Of a stretch of 64,000 nt of DNA, positions 16,470 to 24,341 are shown piece after piece; within the stretch, counting starts at the first letter, position 1, and each line of letters begins with the position of its first letter. Origin of the DNA: Ramlibacter sp. Its GTDB lineage: Bacteria; Pseudomonadota; Gammaproteobacteria; Burkholderiales; Burkholderiaceae_C. A program made the translations under genes and the position numbers. The stretch is from the NCBI GenBank assembly GCA_019635415.1, contig JAHBZN010000002.1:124001-188000 (forward strand), written 5' to 3'. The notes under the pieces are model-generated. The model ran no database searches and was not told where the DNA came from. It saw only the letters and a list, made by a program, of their open reading frames with translations.

Positions 16470-16593
16470 CTAGGCGGTCTCAAATGCACTTGTCAATCAC
16501 TCGGTCGAGGAGCGAACTCAAATGTGACAAGTGATTCCCACCCAATACTTTTTTGGGAAAAGGTTGTCGCGTTTAATCTTGGGCAGCTCAAAT

Positions 16594-17503
16594 CTACGCC
16601 TCGCTGACCGGCAGCATGAAATCACACTGCAGGGGGTCGACACAGTCCCAGAAGGTGCGACCCCGTTTGCGCGCGCGCCGCTCCACCAATGGGTGCCGCA
16701 TCTGGGATGACAGTATTCATCCTGGTAGGCCAACTGTAGCAAGTCCTCCTTTTGCCGCATGGTCCGTTGCGAGATCAGCGCCAGCAGACCCAGCCGGTTC
16801 ATGGTGTTGATGCCGTTGGCCTTGGCGAACTCGCGGGCTTCGGCGGTGAAGATGCCGCTGTTGGCGAAGGTGCCACGCAGGACCTTGTAGGCAGTCATGA
16901 GCTGATGGAGTTCGCGCACCTCGGTCATCGCTTCTTGCCGGGCCGGTGCTTACACCGGACCAGGGCCGCGGGACCTTGCATGTGTCCGGAATACGGCCAG
17001 ATGTCGCCGCCGTCGGGGCCGGGGGATTCGGTGCGCGCCTCGAAGCCCGCCTGGGCGAACGAGGCGGCGCACACCAGTTCAAAGCGGCGCCACTCGATGT
17101 CGCGAAACACCTGCGTATTCCACATCTGCGCAGGCGACCCCAGGTGCCGTCCTGCCGGCACGGCGACCAGGTTGCCCATGGCGGTGTCCAGCCGCGAGCC
17201 GAAGAGGGTGGTGTTGCCCAGGTGGCCGGAGAGCTGGCTGGTGTCCGGCCTGGGCGGCTTGCGCGTGCCGTTTCGCAACCGCAGCGCCAGGGCAACGGCC
17301 AGAAGGATGAAGCCTGCGGCCTGCAGGTAGGGGGCGGGTGCGCGCGTTCCCTGGCTGCCCGACTGGAGGCGGGGGCTGGGCGAGGCCCCCAGCGCCATGG
17401 ACAGCAGCATCAGAGCCGCACCCAGGATCAGGAACGGGGCGGCCATCCCCATCATCTGCCGCGTGGGGTCCTGCCCCCCCCACCGGCCCAAACTTGCACG
17501 CAT
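16594..17503 (-). pseudogene. Frameshifted Mrr-type restriction endonuclease
   Basis: The 5' part (17503 to 16925) encodes two N-terminal membrane spans (MMGMAAPFLILGAALMLL; LQAAGFILLAVALAL) and the start of a restriction-endonuclease fold (WRRFELVCAASFAQAGF, GPDGGDIWPYSG, then CKHRPGKK, where the nuclease QxK strand would be). It stops at 16925, and the same domain continues from 16928 in another frame (EVRELHQLMTAYKVLRGTFA). A second shift near 16690-16700 separates the C-terminal topoisomerase-type zinc ribbon, whose frame reads VERRARKRGRTFWDC and ends at 16594. The family normally is one protein of about 300 residues. At least two frameshifts and lost Cys residues indicate an inactive gene. 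Confidence 0.75.
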
Positions 17504-17895
17504 TGCCTGCTCCTCGACTTGTGGTCGACGGTCATTAGATCAAGCGCATGGCGCAAAGCGCAAGGCTTAACCCGCGCGTTGAAGGTGAAGGGGCGTGGCA
17601 GCAACAAAAAGGCGAGGTGCTGACCCTGCCGACCAAGGCCCCGGAAAGGGCCCTGTTCAACCAGAGCCAACACCCCTGGGTACGGCGCGAGGAAGCAGGT
17701 GGCTCCATCGCGGCATCACGTTCCGGCGGGCGGTAACCCGCTGTCGGTGTGCCAGGAAGACCCACCGGTAAGTGCGCCTGCCATGCATGAAGTGTGCGCT
17801 GGGCGTGGCAGAAAGTCCTCCTTATTTTTTCGTAAAATTCGGAAAAATAAAGAAATTTCAATCGATTAACACGAAAAGTAAGATAATTTAACTTT
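17504..17895. other. Non-coding gap upstream of the second Lrp gene
   Basis: This 392-nt stretch lies between the restriction pseudogene start and the Lrp gene. Short open frames exist on both strands (up to about 120 codons) but they lack ribosome-binding sites and recognisable domains, so I do not call them. The GC-rich first part contains a small GCGGG/CCCGC hairpin near 17731-17747. The last 75 nt are very AT-rich and hold the dyad at 17821-17849. Confidence 0.5.
17821..17849. promoter_or_regulatory. AT-rich dyad before Lrp gene 2
   Basis: TTATTTTTTCG at 17821-17831 and CGGAAAAATAA at 17839-17849 form an inverted repeat with a 7-nt centre, 46 nt before the Lrp ATG. This fits an autoregulatory Lrp operator overlapping an AT-rich promoter. 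Inferred from sequence only. Confidence 0.4.
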
Positions 17896-18354
17896 ATGGA
17901 CACAACAGACAGAAAAATCCTTCAGGCCCTGCAAGCCAATGCCCGGGCCAGCCTCCAGGAAATCAGCCAGGCCGTGGGACTGAGTGCCACGCCCTGCTGG
18001 AGCCGCATCCGCAAGATGGAAGACAGCGGCGTCATCGAGGGCTACACCATCCGGCTCAATGCCCAGGCCATCGGCCTGAGCGACACGGTGCTGGTCCAGG
18101 TCACGCTGGACAGCCACTCCGACAACACGCTCGAGAAATTTGGCGAGACTTTGGCCGCCATCCCGGAGGTGATCGAGGCCTACCTGGTCTCGGGGGAGTA
18201 CGACTACCTGCTGCGCGTAGCCGTGCGTGACACCCGTGACTACGAGCGACTGTTGCGCGAGCGTCTCTACAAGATCAAGGGCATACGGCACAGCAAATCC
18301 AGTTTCGTGCTGCGCACGCTCAAACGGGCCGATCTGCCCCTGCTGGGGGCGTGA
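17896..18354 (+). CDS. Lrp/AsnC-family regulator 2
   Basis: The 152-residue protein has a full HTH (MDTTDRKILQALQANARAS, LSATPCWSRIRKMEDSGVI; residues 1-55) and a RAM effector domain with VSGEYDYLLRVAVRD (about 95-110), a ligand-proximal motif in Lrp proteins. It is closer to classic Lrp than the first Lrp at 13141. No target operon adjoins, except the uncharacterised genes downstream on the same strand. A GC-rich 8-bp hairpin follows its stop. Confidence 0.9.
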   Translation: MDTTDRKILQALQANARASLQEISQAVGLSATPCWSRIRKMEDSGVIEGYTIRLNAQAIGLSDTVLVQVTLDSHSDNTLEKFGETLAAIPEVIEAYLVSGEYDYLLRVAVRDTRDYERLLRERLYKIKGIRHSKSSFVLRTLKRADLPLLGA

Positions 18355-18357
18355 GCC

Positions 18358-18377
18358 GTACGCGTTCACACGCGTAC
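18358..18377. terminator. Perfect 8-bp hairpin after Lrp gene 2
   Basis: GTACGCGT-TCAC-ACGCGTAC begins 4 nt after the Lrp stop codon. It forms a perfect 8-bp stem with a 4-nt loop but has no downstream T-run, so it could act as an mRNA-stabilising 3' end, a pause site or a protein-binding palindrome. Confidence 0.4.
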
Positions 18378-18490
18378 CAGTCGAAGCCGTGATTTGCATT
18401 TGGTTGCGCATTTCACGACTTGCGGCAAATGATCACGGTGGGGTCATTTGCAGTGGCTAGGATGAAGACAGGTTTTCCAAGAGGTATGCC

Positions 18491-18703
18491 ATGCCGTCCG
18501 CCAACTACCGTATTGAAAGCAACCACGCCGTATTCAACCGCCTGCTGCCAGCGTCCAGTCTGTCCAGGACTTTCGAGGACCCTTCTCTCGCCGTGGCCGT
18601 GGCCGCCAAGAGCGTGACCCAGCCGCTGGGCCAGGAGATCCGTGTGATCCATGTTCCGACGGGTGAGGTGCTGTTTCGCACCGCGTCGACGCCTGCCCAG
18701 TAA
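18491..18703 (+). CDS. Uncharacterised 70-residue protein
   Basis: This small soluble protein (MPSANYRIESNHAVFNRLLP start; TQPLGQEIRVIHVPTGEVLF near the C-terminus) has no recognised domain. The ribosome-binding site AGAGG lies 6 nt before the ATG at 18491. The C-terminal beta-strand pattern, GQEIRVIHVPTGEVLFRT, is reminiscent of small proteins encoded with type III secretion or flagellar genes, but that is only an impression. It is followed after 14 nt by another unknown gene on the same strand. Confidence 0.55.
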   Translation: MPSANYRIESNHAVFNRLLPASSLSRTFEDPSLAVAVAAKSVTQPLGQEIRVIHVPTGEVLFRTASTPAQ

Positions 18704-18717
18704 GCCGGACCGCCCTC

Positions 18718-19203
18718 ATGAAGTCTTCGCTGCGAAAAACCCCGGTTGCGCTGCAGGTGGCGTTCAAGTACGGCAGTGCGTCCGATGCGCTTTCCGGCTG
18801 CCATTTCACGTTGGACGAGGAGGGAGCCGAGCTGACCCTGACGGTCGATCTCACGCCCAATTTCCGCACCCGCGACCGAAATGCGGCGGCCTACGTCGAC
18901 GCGGTCATGCTGGTGCGCGAGTTCCACAAGCTCAAGCACGTGCAATGCCATGACAACCTGCTGCGCGCGCGGCTGGTCAGGGCCTGGGAGCGGCACCGCA
19001 ACCCTTCGCTGCGGCTGGCGCTCGACCTGGGCCAGCGGGGGAAGCTGCTCTATGCGGTGGTGCCGCGCTCACTGCTCATGGGGGGCGTGCAACTGGACGT
19101 GCTGTCGGTGCTCGAGGTGGCCGATCGGCAGCGCTCGGGGCGCGGGTTTGGCGCATCCGGCTTTCGTTCGTCGGGGTTCCAGCCATCGGGCCTGTCCTTG
19201 TAG
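18718..19203 (+). CDS. Uncharacterised 161-residue protein
   Basis: No known domain is recognised. Residues about 1-125 look like a folded alpha/beta protein (ALQVAFKYGSASDALSGCHF, ELTLTVDLTPNF, AAYVDAVMLVREFHKLKH). The C-terminus is a low-complexity tail with four spaced SGF/SGL units (FGASGF, SSGF, PSGL). It lies 14 nt after the 70-residue gene, so the two may be cotranscribed. The start ATG at 18718 has only a weak ribosome-binding site. Confidence 0.55.
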   Translation: MKSSLRKTPVALQVAFKYGSASDALSGCHFTLDEEGAELTLTVDLTPNFRTRDRNAAAYVDAVMLVREFHKLKHVQCHDNLLRARLVRAWERHRNPSLRLALDLGQRGKLLYAVVPRSLLMGGVQLDVLSVLEVADRQRSGRGFGASGFRSSGFQPSGLSL

Positions 19204-19303
19204 GACCGCGCGGCCGGCCTCAGGCGGGCCTGTCCGACAGGCTTGGGGTTGGCGGGGCCGCATCATGGAAAGACCGGCGGCGCCTGATGCGCACCGGCCA
19301 CAC

Positions 19304-20242
19304 ATGACCCGAGACAACACCACTTCGCGCTTTCGCTTCCTGTCCCGGCCCCACCTCTGGCGACCAGTGGGCCTGGTGCTCTGGACGGCGCTTGCGTTGG
19401 CAACAGGGCCGGCCGCCGCGCAGACCGCCGGGTCAGCCGAGGCGCTCAAGCGCCAGTACCTTGCGTTGGGTCCGCAACTCGAGAGCAACGATTTCCGGCG
19501 GCCGATGGTGATCGAATCGCGCGAGTCGGGCGACAGCCTGCAAGGCGACGTCTATGCGGTGCTTGACCACCCGTTCAGCCGCGTCAACGCCGCGCTCGAG
19601 CGGCCCCAGTCCTGGTGCGACATCCTGATCCTGCCGTTCAATACCAAGTATTGCCGGGCCGAGCTTGCCGCCGGCCAGCCAACCCTGCAGGTGCGGATCG
19701 GCCGCAAATACGACCAGCCGCTCAAGGACGCCTATTTGCTGTCCTTTGACTGGGAGCGGCGTGCCACAGGCAGCGGCGCGTACCTCGAAACCCTGCTTTC
19801 GGCCGCCGACGGGCCGCTGGGCACGCACGACTACCGGGTGCTGGTGTCGGCCGTGCCACTGGACTCCGGTCGCACCTTCCTGCACCTGCACTACGCCTAC
19901 CGCTATGGACTGGCAGGGCGGCTGGCCATGCAGGCCTACCTGGCCACGGCCGGGGCGGGCAAGGTCGGGTTCACGGTGCAGGGGCGGGACACCGATGGCC
20001 AGCCCCAATACATTGGCGGCCTGCGCGGTGTGATCGAACGCAATGCCATGCGCTACTACCTGGCGATCGACGCTTACCTGGCCTCGCTGCAGGCGCCGGC
20101 CGCGGAGCGGCCGGAGCGCCGCATCCAGCGCTGGTTCACTGAAACCGAGCGCTATGCGCGCCAGCTGCGTGAGATGGACCGCCCTACCTATGTGGCGCTG
20201 AAGCGCAGCGAGTACGAGCGCCAGCAGTCCGACGCGCCCTAG
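19304..20242 (+). CDS. Uncharacterised exported protein, possibly START/SRPBCC-like
   Basis: From ATG 19304 the protein has 312 residues. An N-terminal signal peptide (basic RFRFLSRPHLWR, then VGLVLWTALALA, cleavage after GPAAAQ) sends it to the periplasm. The mature part reads GDVYAVLDHPFSRVNAALER, then WCDILILPFNTKYC with a Cys pair that could form a disulphide. The ordering resembles a START/SRPBCC lipid-binding fold, but this is a weak judgement by eye. An in-frame ATG at 19265 would add 13 residues and is less compatible with a signal peptide. It lies convergent with metK. Confidence 0.65.
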   Translation: MTRDNTTSRFRFLSRPHLWRPVGLVLWTALALATGPAAAQTAGSAEALKRQYLALGPQLESNDFRRPMVIESRESGDSLQGDVYAVLDHPFSRVNAALERPQSWCDILILPFNTKYCRAELAAGQPTLQVRIGRKYDQPLKDAYLLSFDWERRATGSGAYLETLLSAADGPLGTHDYRVLVSAVPLDSGRTFLHLHYAYRYGLAGRLAMQAYLATAGAGKVGFTVQGRDTDGQPQYIGGLRGVIERNAMRYYLAIDAYLASLQAPAAERPERRIQRWFTETERYARQLREMDRPTYVALKRSEYERQQSDAP

Positions 20243-20274
20243 CGCGCAGCGGGTTGGCGGGACCGTCGGGCTGA

Positions 20275-21459
20275 CTACTTGAGGCCGGCCGCGGCGCGCA
20301 GGGCCTGGGCCTTGTCGGTGCGCTCCCAGGCGAACTCAGGCTCCTCGCGGCCAAAGTGGCCGTAGGCCGCCGTCTTTTCATAGATCGGACGCAGCAGGTC
20401 CAGCATCTGGATGATGCCCTTGGGCCGCAGGTCGAAGTGGTCGTTGACCAGCGATGCGATCTGCTGGTCGCTGATGACGCCCGTGCCCTCGGTGTACACC
20501 GTCACGTTCATGGGCTTGGCGACGCCAATGGCATAGGCGACCTGGATCTGGCACTGCCGGGCCAGGCCGGCGGCCACGATGTTCTTGGCCACATAGCGCG
20601 CGGCGTAGGCGGCCGAGCGGTCCACCTTGCTCGGGTCCTTGCCCGAGAAGGCGCCGCCGCCATGGGGGCAGGCGCCGCCGTAGGTGTCCACGATGATCTT
20701 GCGTCCCGTCAGGCCGCAGTCGCCCTGAGGGCCGCCCACCACGAAACGTCCGGTGGGGTTGATCAGGTACCGGGTGTCCTGCAGCCACTCCTTGGGCAGC
20801 ACCGGCTTGATGATCTCCTCGACGATGGCCTCATTGAACGACGCCTTCATCTTGGTCGGCGTCTCGCTCTGGTCGGGGTGGTGCTGGGTGGACAGCACCA
20901 CGGTGTCGATGCTGTGGGGCTTGCCGTCCACGTAGCGCATCGTCACCTGGCTCTTGGCGTCCGGGCGCAGGAAAGGCAGGCGGCCGTCCTTGCGCAACTG
21001 GGCCTGCCGCTCCACGAGGCGGTGCGCGTAGTAAATGGGCGCGGGCATCAGCTCGGGCGTCTCGTCGCAGGCGTAGCCGAACATCAGGCCCTGGTCGCCT
21101 GCGCCGGTGTTCAGGTGGTCGTCGCTGGCATGGTCCACGCCCTGGGCGATGTCGTTGGACTGCTTGTCGTAGCAGACCATCACGGCGCAGCCCTTGTAGT
21201 CGATGCCGTAGTCGGTGTTGTCGTAGCCGATGCGCTTGATGGTGTCGCGCGCCACCTGGATGTAGTCCACATGCGCGTTGGTGGTGATCTCGCCGGCCAG
21301 CACCACGAGGCCCGTGTTGGTCAGCGTCTCGGCGGCCACGCGGCTGCGGGGATCCTGGGCAAAGATCGCGTCGAGGATCGCGTCCGAGATCTGGTCGGCC
21401 ACCTTGTCGGGGTGGCCTTCAGAGACCGATTCGGAAGTAAAGAGGAAATCGTTCGCCAT
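20275..21459 (-). CDS. metK: S-adenosylmethionine synthetase
   Basis: MetK makes SAM from methionine and ATP. The 394-residue protein starts [19 protein letters not shown], with the His of the ATP-binding GHPDK motif. It also has [12 protein letters not shown] (about residues 115-126) and the P-loop-like [16 protein letters not shown] (about 267-282). The length equals the family norm. ATG 21459 was chosen at the conserved N-terminus, although the frame is open for 15 codons upstream. The leader contains a small GAGGC/GCCTC hairpin but no known SAM riboswitch was recognised. Confidence 0.96.
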   Translation of the reverse strand: MANDFLFTSESVSEGHPDKVADQISDAILDAIFAQDPRSRVAAETLTNTGLVVLAGEITTNAHVDYIQVARDTIKRIGYDNTDYGIDYKGCAVMVCYDKQSNDIAQGVDHASDDHLNTGAGDQGLMFGYACDETPELMPAPIYYAHRLVERQAQLRKDGRLPFLRPDAKSQVTMRYVDGKPHSIDTVVLSTQHHPDQSETPTKMKASFNEAIVEEIIKPVLPKEWLQDTRYLINPTGRFVVGGPQGDCGLTGRKIIVDTYGGACPHGGGAFSGKDPSKVDRSAAYAARYVAKNIVAAGLARQCQIQVAYAIGVAKPMNVTVYTEGTGVISDQQIASLVNDHFDLRPKGIIQMLDLLRPIYEKTAAYGHFGREEPEFAWERTDKAQALRAAAGLK

Positions 21460-21592
21460 TTGAATAAACTCCATTGATTGCTTGAGGCGCGTTGCCTCCG
21501 GCATGAGCCTTGGCGAACGCTTTAGCAGCTTTGTTTAATGTCGCCCTGCAAGTAGTTCATAACTCGGCGACGATCACATTTTAACCAGACCC

Positions 21593-22426
21593 ATGTTGAC
21601 CCTGTTCCGTGCGCTGTCGATCCTGCCGCTGGGGCTGCTGCACGGACTCGGCTGGCTGCTGGGCTGGGTGGCGTTTCTCGGTTCGGGGGTCTACCGCCGG
21701 CGCTTTCAGGACCATGTGGCCCAGGCGGGCTTGCGGCCGGCCGAGGTCCGCTTGGCGGTGGGCGAGTCCGGCAAGCTGCTCGCCGAATTGCCCCGGCTGT
21801 GGTTTGGCACGCCTGCGGCCATGGACTGGGACGGCGCGCATTGGATCGACGAAGCCCATGCCGCACAGCGCGGCATTGTTTTCCTCACCCCCCACCTGGG
21901 ATGCTTCGAGGTCACGGCGCAAGCCTACGCGGCGCGCTACGCATCGGGGCATGGCCCCATCACCGTGCTGTACCGGCCGGCGCGCAAGCCCTGGCTGCGC
22001 GAGCTCGTGGACCAGTCGCGCGTGCGCCCCGGGCTGGCCGCGGCGCCGACCACGATGGCCGGCGTCAAGCAGATGCTCAAGGCGCTGAAGGCCGGGCAGG
22101 CCGTGGGCCTGCTGCCCGATCAGGTCCCGCCGCAGGGGCTGGGCGTCTGGGCCCCCTTCCTGGGGCGCGAGGCCTACACCATGACACTGCCGGCGCGGCT
22201 GGCACGCCAGACCGGCGCGCGGGTCCTGCTGGCTTGGGGTGAGCGGTTGCCGTGGGGGCGGGGCTACCGGGTGCATGTGCGCCCGCTGCCGGTGGCGCTT
22301 GCGGACGAGCCGGTGGAGGCCGCCACGCAGGTCAACGCCTGCATGGAGCAACTGGTGCGCGAGTGTCCGGCCCAGTACCTCTGGGGGTATGCGCGCTACA
22401 AGGCGCCAAGGGAGCCTTCGGCATGA
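21593..22426 (+). CDS. LpxL-family lysophospholipid/lipid A acyltransferase 1
   Basis: The 277-residue protein belongs to the LpxL/HtrB acyltransferases that add secondary acyl chains to lipid A at the inner membrane. It has an N-terminal membrane span (LRALSILPLGLLHGLGWLLGW region), the catalytic H-x4-E in PHLGCFE (His near residue 101) and the DQVPPQGLGVWAPFLG acceptor motif. It overlaps the next acyltransferase by 4 nt (ATGA), so both are cotranslated. It is divergent from metK with 133 nt between starts. Lipid A is the likely target, but ornithine-lipid or phospholipid acylation cannot be excluded. Confidence 0.85.
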   Translation: MLTLFRALSILPLGLLHGLGWLLGWVAFLGSGVYRRRFQDHVAQAGLRPAEVRLAVGESGKLLAELPRLWFGTPAAMDWDGAHWIDEAHAAQRGIVFLTPHLGCFEVTAQAYAARYASGHGPITVLYRPARKPWLRELVDQSRVRPGLAAAPTTMAGVKQMLKALKAGQAVGLLPDQVPPQGLGVWAPFLGREAYTMTLPARLARQTGARVLLAWGERLPWGRGYRVHVRPLPVALADEPVEAATQVNACMEQLVRECPAQYLWGYARYKAPREPSA

Positions 22427-23319
22427 GCAGCGCCCCCGCCCGTGCCGGCGGCCGCTTGCTGCTGGGCTTTCTCTGGCTGCTGCAGAAGTTGCCGCTGGCC
22501 TGGCAGGCGGCGGCGGGGCGCGGCCTGGGTGCGCTGCTGTGGCGGGTGGCGGGCTCACGCCGGCGCGTGGCGCTGCGCAACCTGCAGCTGTGCCTGCCCG
22601 AGATGGCGCCGCCGGAGCGCGAGCGCATGGCGCGCGCCTGCTTCAACTGGTTTGGCCGCAGCGTGCTCGAACGGGGGTTGCTCTGGTACGCGCCGGCCGA
22701 GCGGCTGCGCGGACTGATCCATGTGGAGGGCGATGTCGGCTTTGCGGACCGCCATGACGGTCCGGTGATGTGGCTGGTGCCGCATTTCGTCGGCCTGGAC
22801 ATTGCCGGCGCGGCCACCCAGCTGCATGTGAAGCGCCGGGTGGCGTCGATCTACCAGGCACAGACCAATGCCGTGCTCGACGAGGCCGTGCGCAAGGGCC
22901 GGCTGCGCCATGGCAATGCCGACATCTTCTCGCGCGGCGAGACCGCCAAACCCCTGATGCGCGCGGTGCGGCAGGGGGCGGTGTTCTTCAACCTGCCGGA
23001 CATGGATTTTGGCGAGCGCGACGCGGCCTTCGTGCCCTTTTTCGGGGTGCCGGCGGCGACGCTGCTGGCGCCCTCGCGCATGGCACGGGCCCTGGGCATG
23101 AAGGTGCAGCCGGTGCTGACCGAACTGCTGCCGGGTGGCCAGGGTTGGCGCGTGCGCTTCATGCCACCGTGGGACGATTTCCCCACCGATGATCCGCTGG
23201 CCGACACGGCCCGCATGAACCAGTGGATCGAGGCCCAGGTGCGCGCTTTGCCCGAACAGTACCTCTGGGTCCACAAGCGTTTCAAGACACGCCCCGCCGG
23301 CGAACCGCCGGTGTACTGA
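22423..23319 (+). CDS. LpxL-family acyltransferase 2
   Basis: The 298-residue protein is a second LpxL-like acyltransferase. The N-terminal hydrophobic segment (LLLGFLWLLQKLPLAWQ) anchors it in the inner membrane. It has the catalytic motif as H-x4-D (PHFVGLD, His near residue 125) and the acceptor region LPDMDFGERDAAFVPFFG. Its start ATG at 22423 overlaps the stop of acyltransferase 1. The Asp in place of Glu is common in this family. The pair probably places the two secondary acyl chains of lipid A, though which acts first is unknown. Confidence 0.87.
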   Translation: MSSAPARAGGRLLLGFLWLLQKLPLAWQAAAGRGLGALLWRVAGSRRRVALRNLQLCLPEMAPPERERMARACFNWFGRSVLERGLLWYAPAERLRGLIHVEGDVGFADRHDGPVMWLVPHFVGLDIAGAATQLHVKRRVASIYQAQTNAVLDEAVRKGRLRHGNADIFSRGETAKPLMRAVRQGAVFFNLPDMDFGERDAAFVPFFGVPAATLLAPSRMARALGMKVQPVLTELLPGGQGWRVRFMPPWDDFPTDDPLADTARMNQWIEAQVRALPEQYLWVHKRFKTRPAGEPPVY

Positions 23320-23335
23320 CGGCGCCGGGGTCCGC

Positions 23336-24256
23336 TCAGGGGGCTTCGAGAAACTCCGTCAGCCGCCGCGCCACGAGCTCGGGCTGCTCGTGCACGATCC
23401 AGTGGCTCGCGCCCTCGACGCGGTGCAGCGTGAGCTGGGGGATGTACTGATCGAGCCCATCGATGAGTTCAGGCGACAGCGCGATGTCCTCCAGCGCCCA
23501 GATCACCAGCGTGGGCAGGCTCACGGTCAGCATGCTGTGCGGCAACTCCACGGCCGAGACCCCGGGGTCGTCCGCGGTGGCGGGCCGCAGCGGCGATGCG
23601 CGGTAGTAATTGCACCCGCCCACCAGGCCAGCGCCCGGCGCGGCGCTGGGCGCGCCACGCCAGACCGCGCGGTACTGGTCCTTGACCGGCTCGGTCAGCC
23701 AGCGCGCGCCCTCGGGGCGGCCGTTGTGGAAGAACGGCCACAGGCGTTCGAAGTCGTTGTGCGCCAGCAAGGCTTCGGCGTCCGGTCGGACCAGGAAGTT
23801 CATGTAGGCGCTCGCGGCCTGCTGGCGCGGATTGGTCTTCAACTCCCGCAGGAACGTTCCGGGATGGGGGGAATTGATGATGGCCAGGCCGCGCGTGAGC
23901 TGCGGCATCTGGTTGGCGAAATTCCAGGCCACGGCGCCCCCCCAGTCGTGGGCCACCAGGCATTCGAGCGGCCGGCCGGGGGACTCGATGGCCACCAGCG
24001 CCGCGATGTCCTGCACCAGGTGCTTGGGCCGGTAGGCCGCCACATCCGCGGGGGCGCTGGAATGCTCATAGCCGCGCAGATTGGGCGCCACGCAGCGGTA
24101 GCCACGCGCGGCAAAGTGCGCCAGCAGCTCGTCCCAGACGAAGGCGGCCTCCGGAAAGCCATGGAGAAACAGCAGCACAGGCTGGCCGCGCTGGCCGGCC
24201 GCGCGGCAGCTCAGGCTGATTCCGTGGGGCAAAGGTTGCAGGAAAGTTTCTGTCAT
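23336..24256 (-). CDS. Alpha/beta hydrolase, epoxide-hydrolase-like
   Basis: The 306-residue protein has an alpha/beta hydrolase fold with the oxyanion motif HGFPE (about residues 33-37), an Asp nucleophile in AHDWGGAVAW (about 104-113) and a catalytic His in EGASHWIVHEQPE near the C-terminus. The Asp nucleophile and HGFPE place it with soluble epoxide hydrolases or haloacid/haloalkane dehalogenases, not with esterases. The cap region around NYYRASPLRP carries Tyr residues as in epoxide hydrolases. The substrate is unknown. Its 5' leader lies inside a family 1 hairpin repeat. Confidence 0.83.
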   Translation of the reverse strand: MTETFLQPLPHGISLSCRAAGQRGQPVLLFLHGFPEAAFVWDELLAHFAARGYRCVAPNLRGYEHSSAPADVAAYRPKHLVQDIAALVAIESPGRPLECLVAHDWGGAVAWNFANQMPQLTRGLAIINSPHPGTFLRELKTNPRQQAASAYMNFLVRPDAEALLAHNDFERLWPFFHNGRPEGARWLTEPVKDQYRAVWRGAPSAAPGAGLVGGCNYYRASPLRPATADDPGVSAVELPHSMLTVSLPTLVIWALEDIALSPELIDGLDQYIPQLTLHRVEGASHWIVHEQPELVARRLTEFLEAP

Positions 24257-24257
24257 T

Positions 24258-24320
24258 TGCTCTGCTTTTGATAGCGAATGGCGACCGTCCCTCAAGGGCT
24301 ACACGCCCTTTTGGCTTGAA
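24258..24320 (+). repeat. Hairpin repeat, family 1 copy B
   Basis: This copy reads TTTTGATAGCGAATGGCGAC, then CTCAAGGGCTACACGCCCTT and TTGG. AAGGGC-TACAC-GCCCTT forms a 6-bp stem. It lies between engB and the hydrolase gene and directly abuts the hydrolase start codon at 24256. Confidence 0.65.
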
Positions 24321-24341
24321 AGTACCCGCGTGTGCGCCGCC

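Noticed and set aside
15636..17503. A prophage or integrative element covering the AT-rich patch and restriction gene.
   Set aside because: No integrase, phage gene, tRNA target or flanking direct repeat was seen; only composition and gene content suggest acquisition.
17535..17903. Open frames of about 60-120 codons on both strands in the gap before the second Lrp gene.
   Set aside because: No ribosome-binding site, no domain, and one runs through the AT-rich operator and the Lrp start region. I treat the gap as non-coding.
19138..19203. Tandem repeat at the end of the 161-residue protein gene as a DNA repeat.
   Set aside because: The repetition is at the peptide level (SGF/SGL units) with varied codons, so it is a feature of the protein and not a DNA repeat element.
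21460..21592. A SAM or SAH riboswitch before metK.
   Set aside because: The conserved core sequences I know for SAM-I, SAM-II and SAH switches are not found, so I list only the hairpins.
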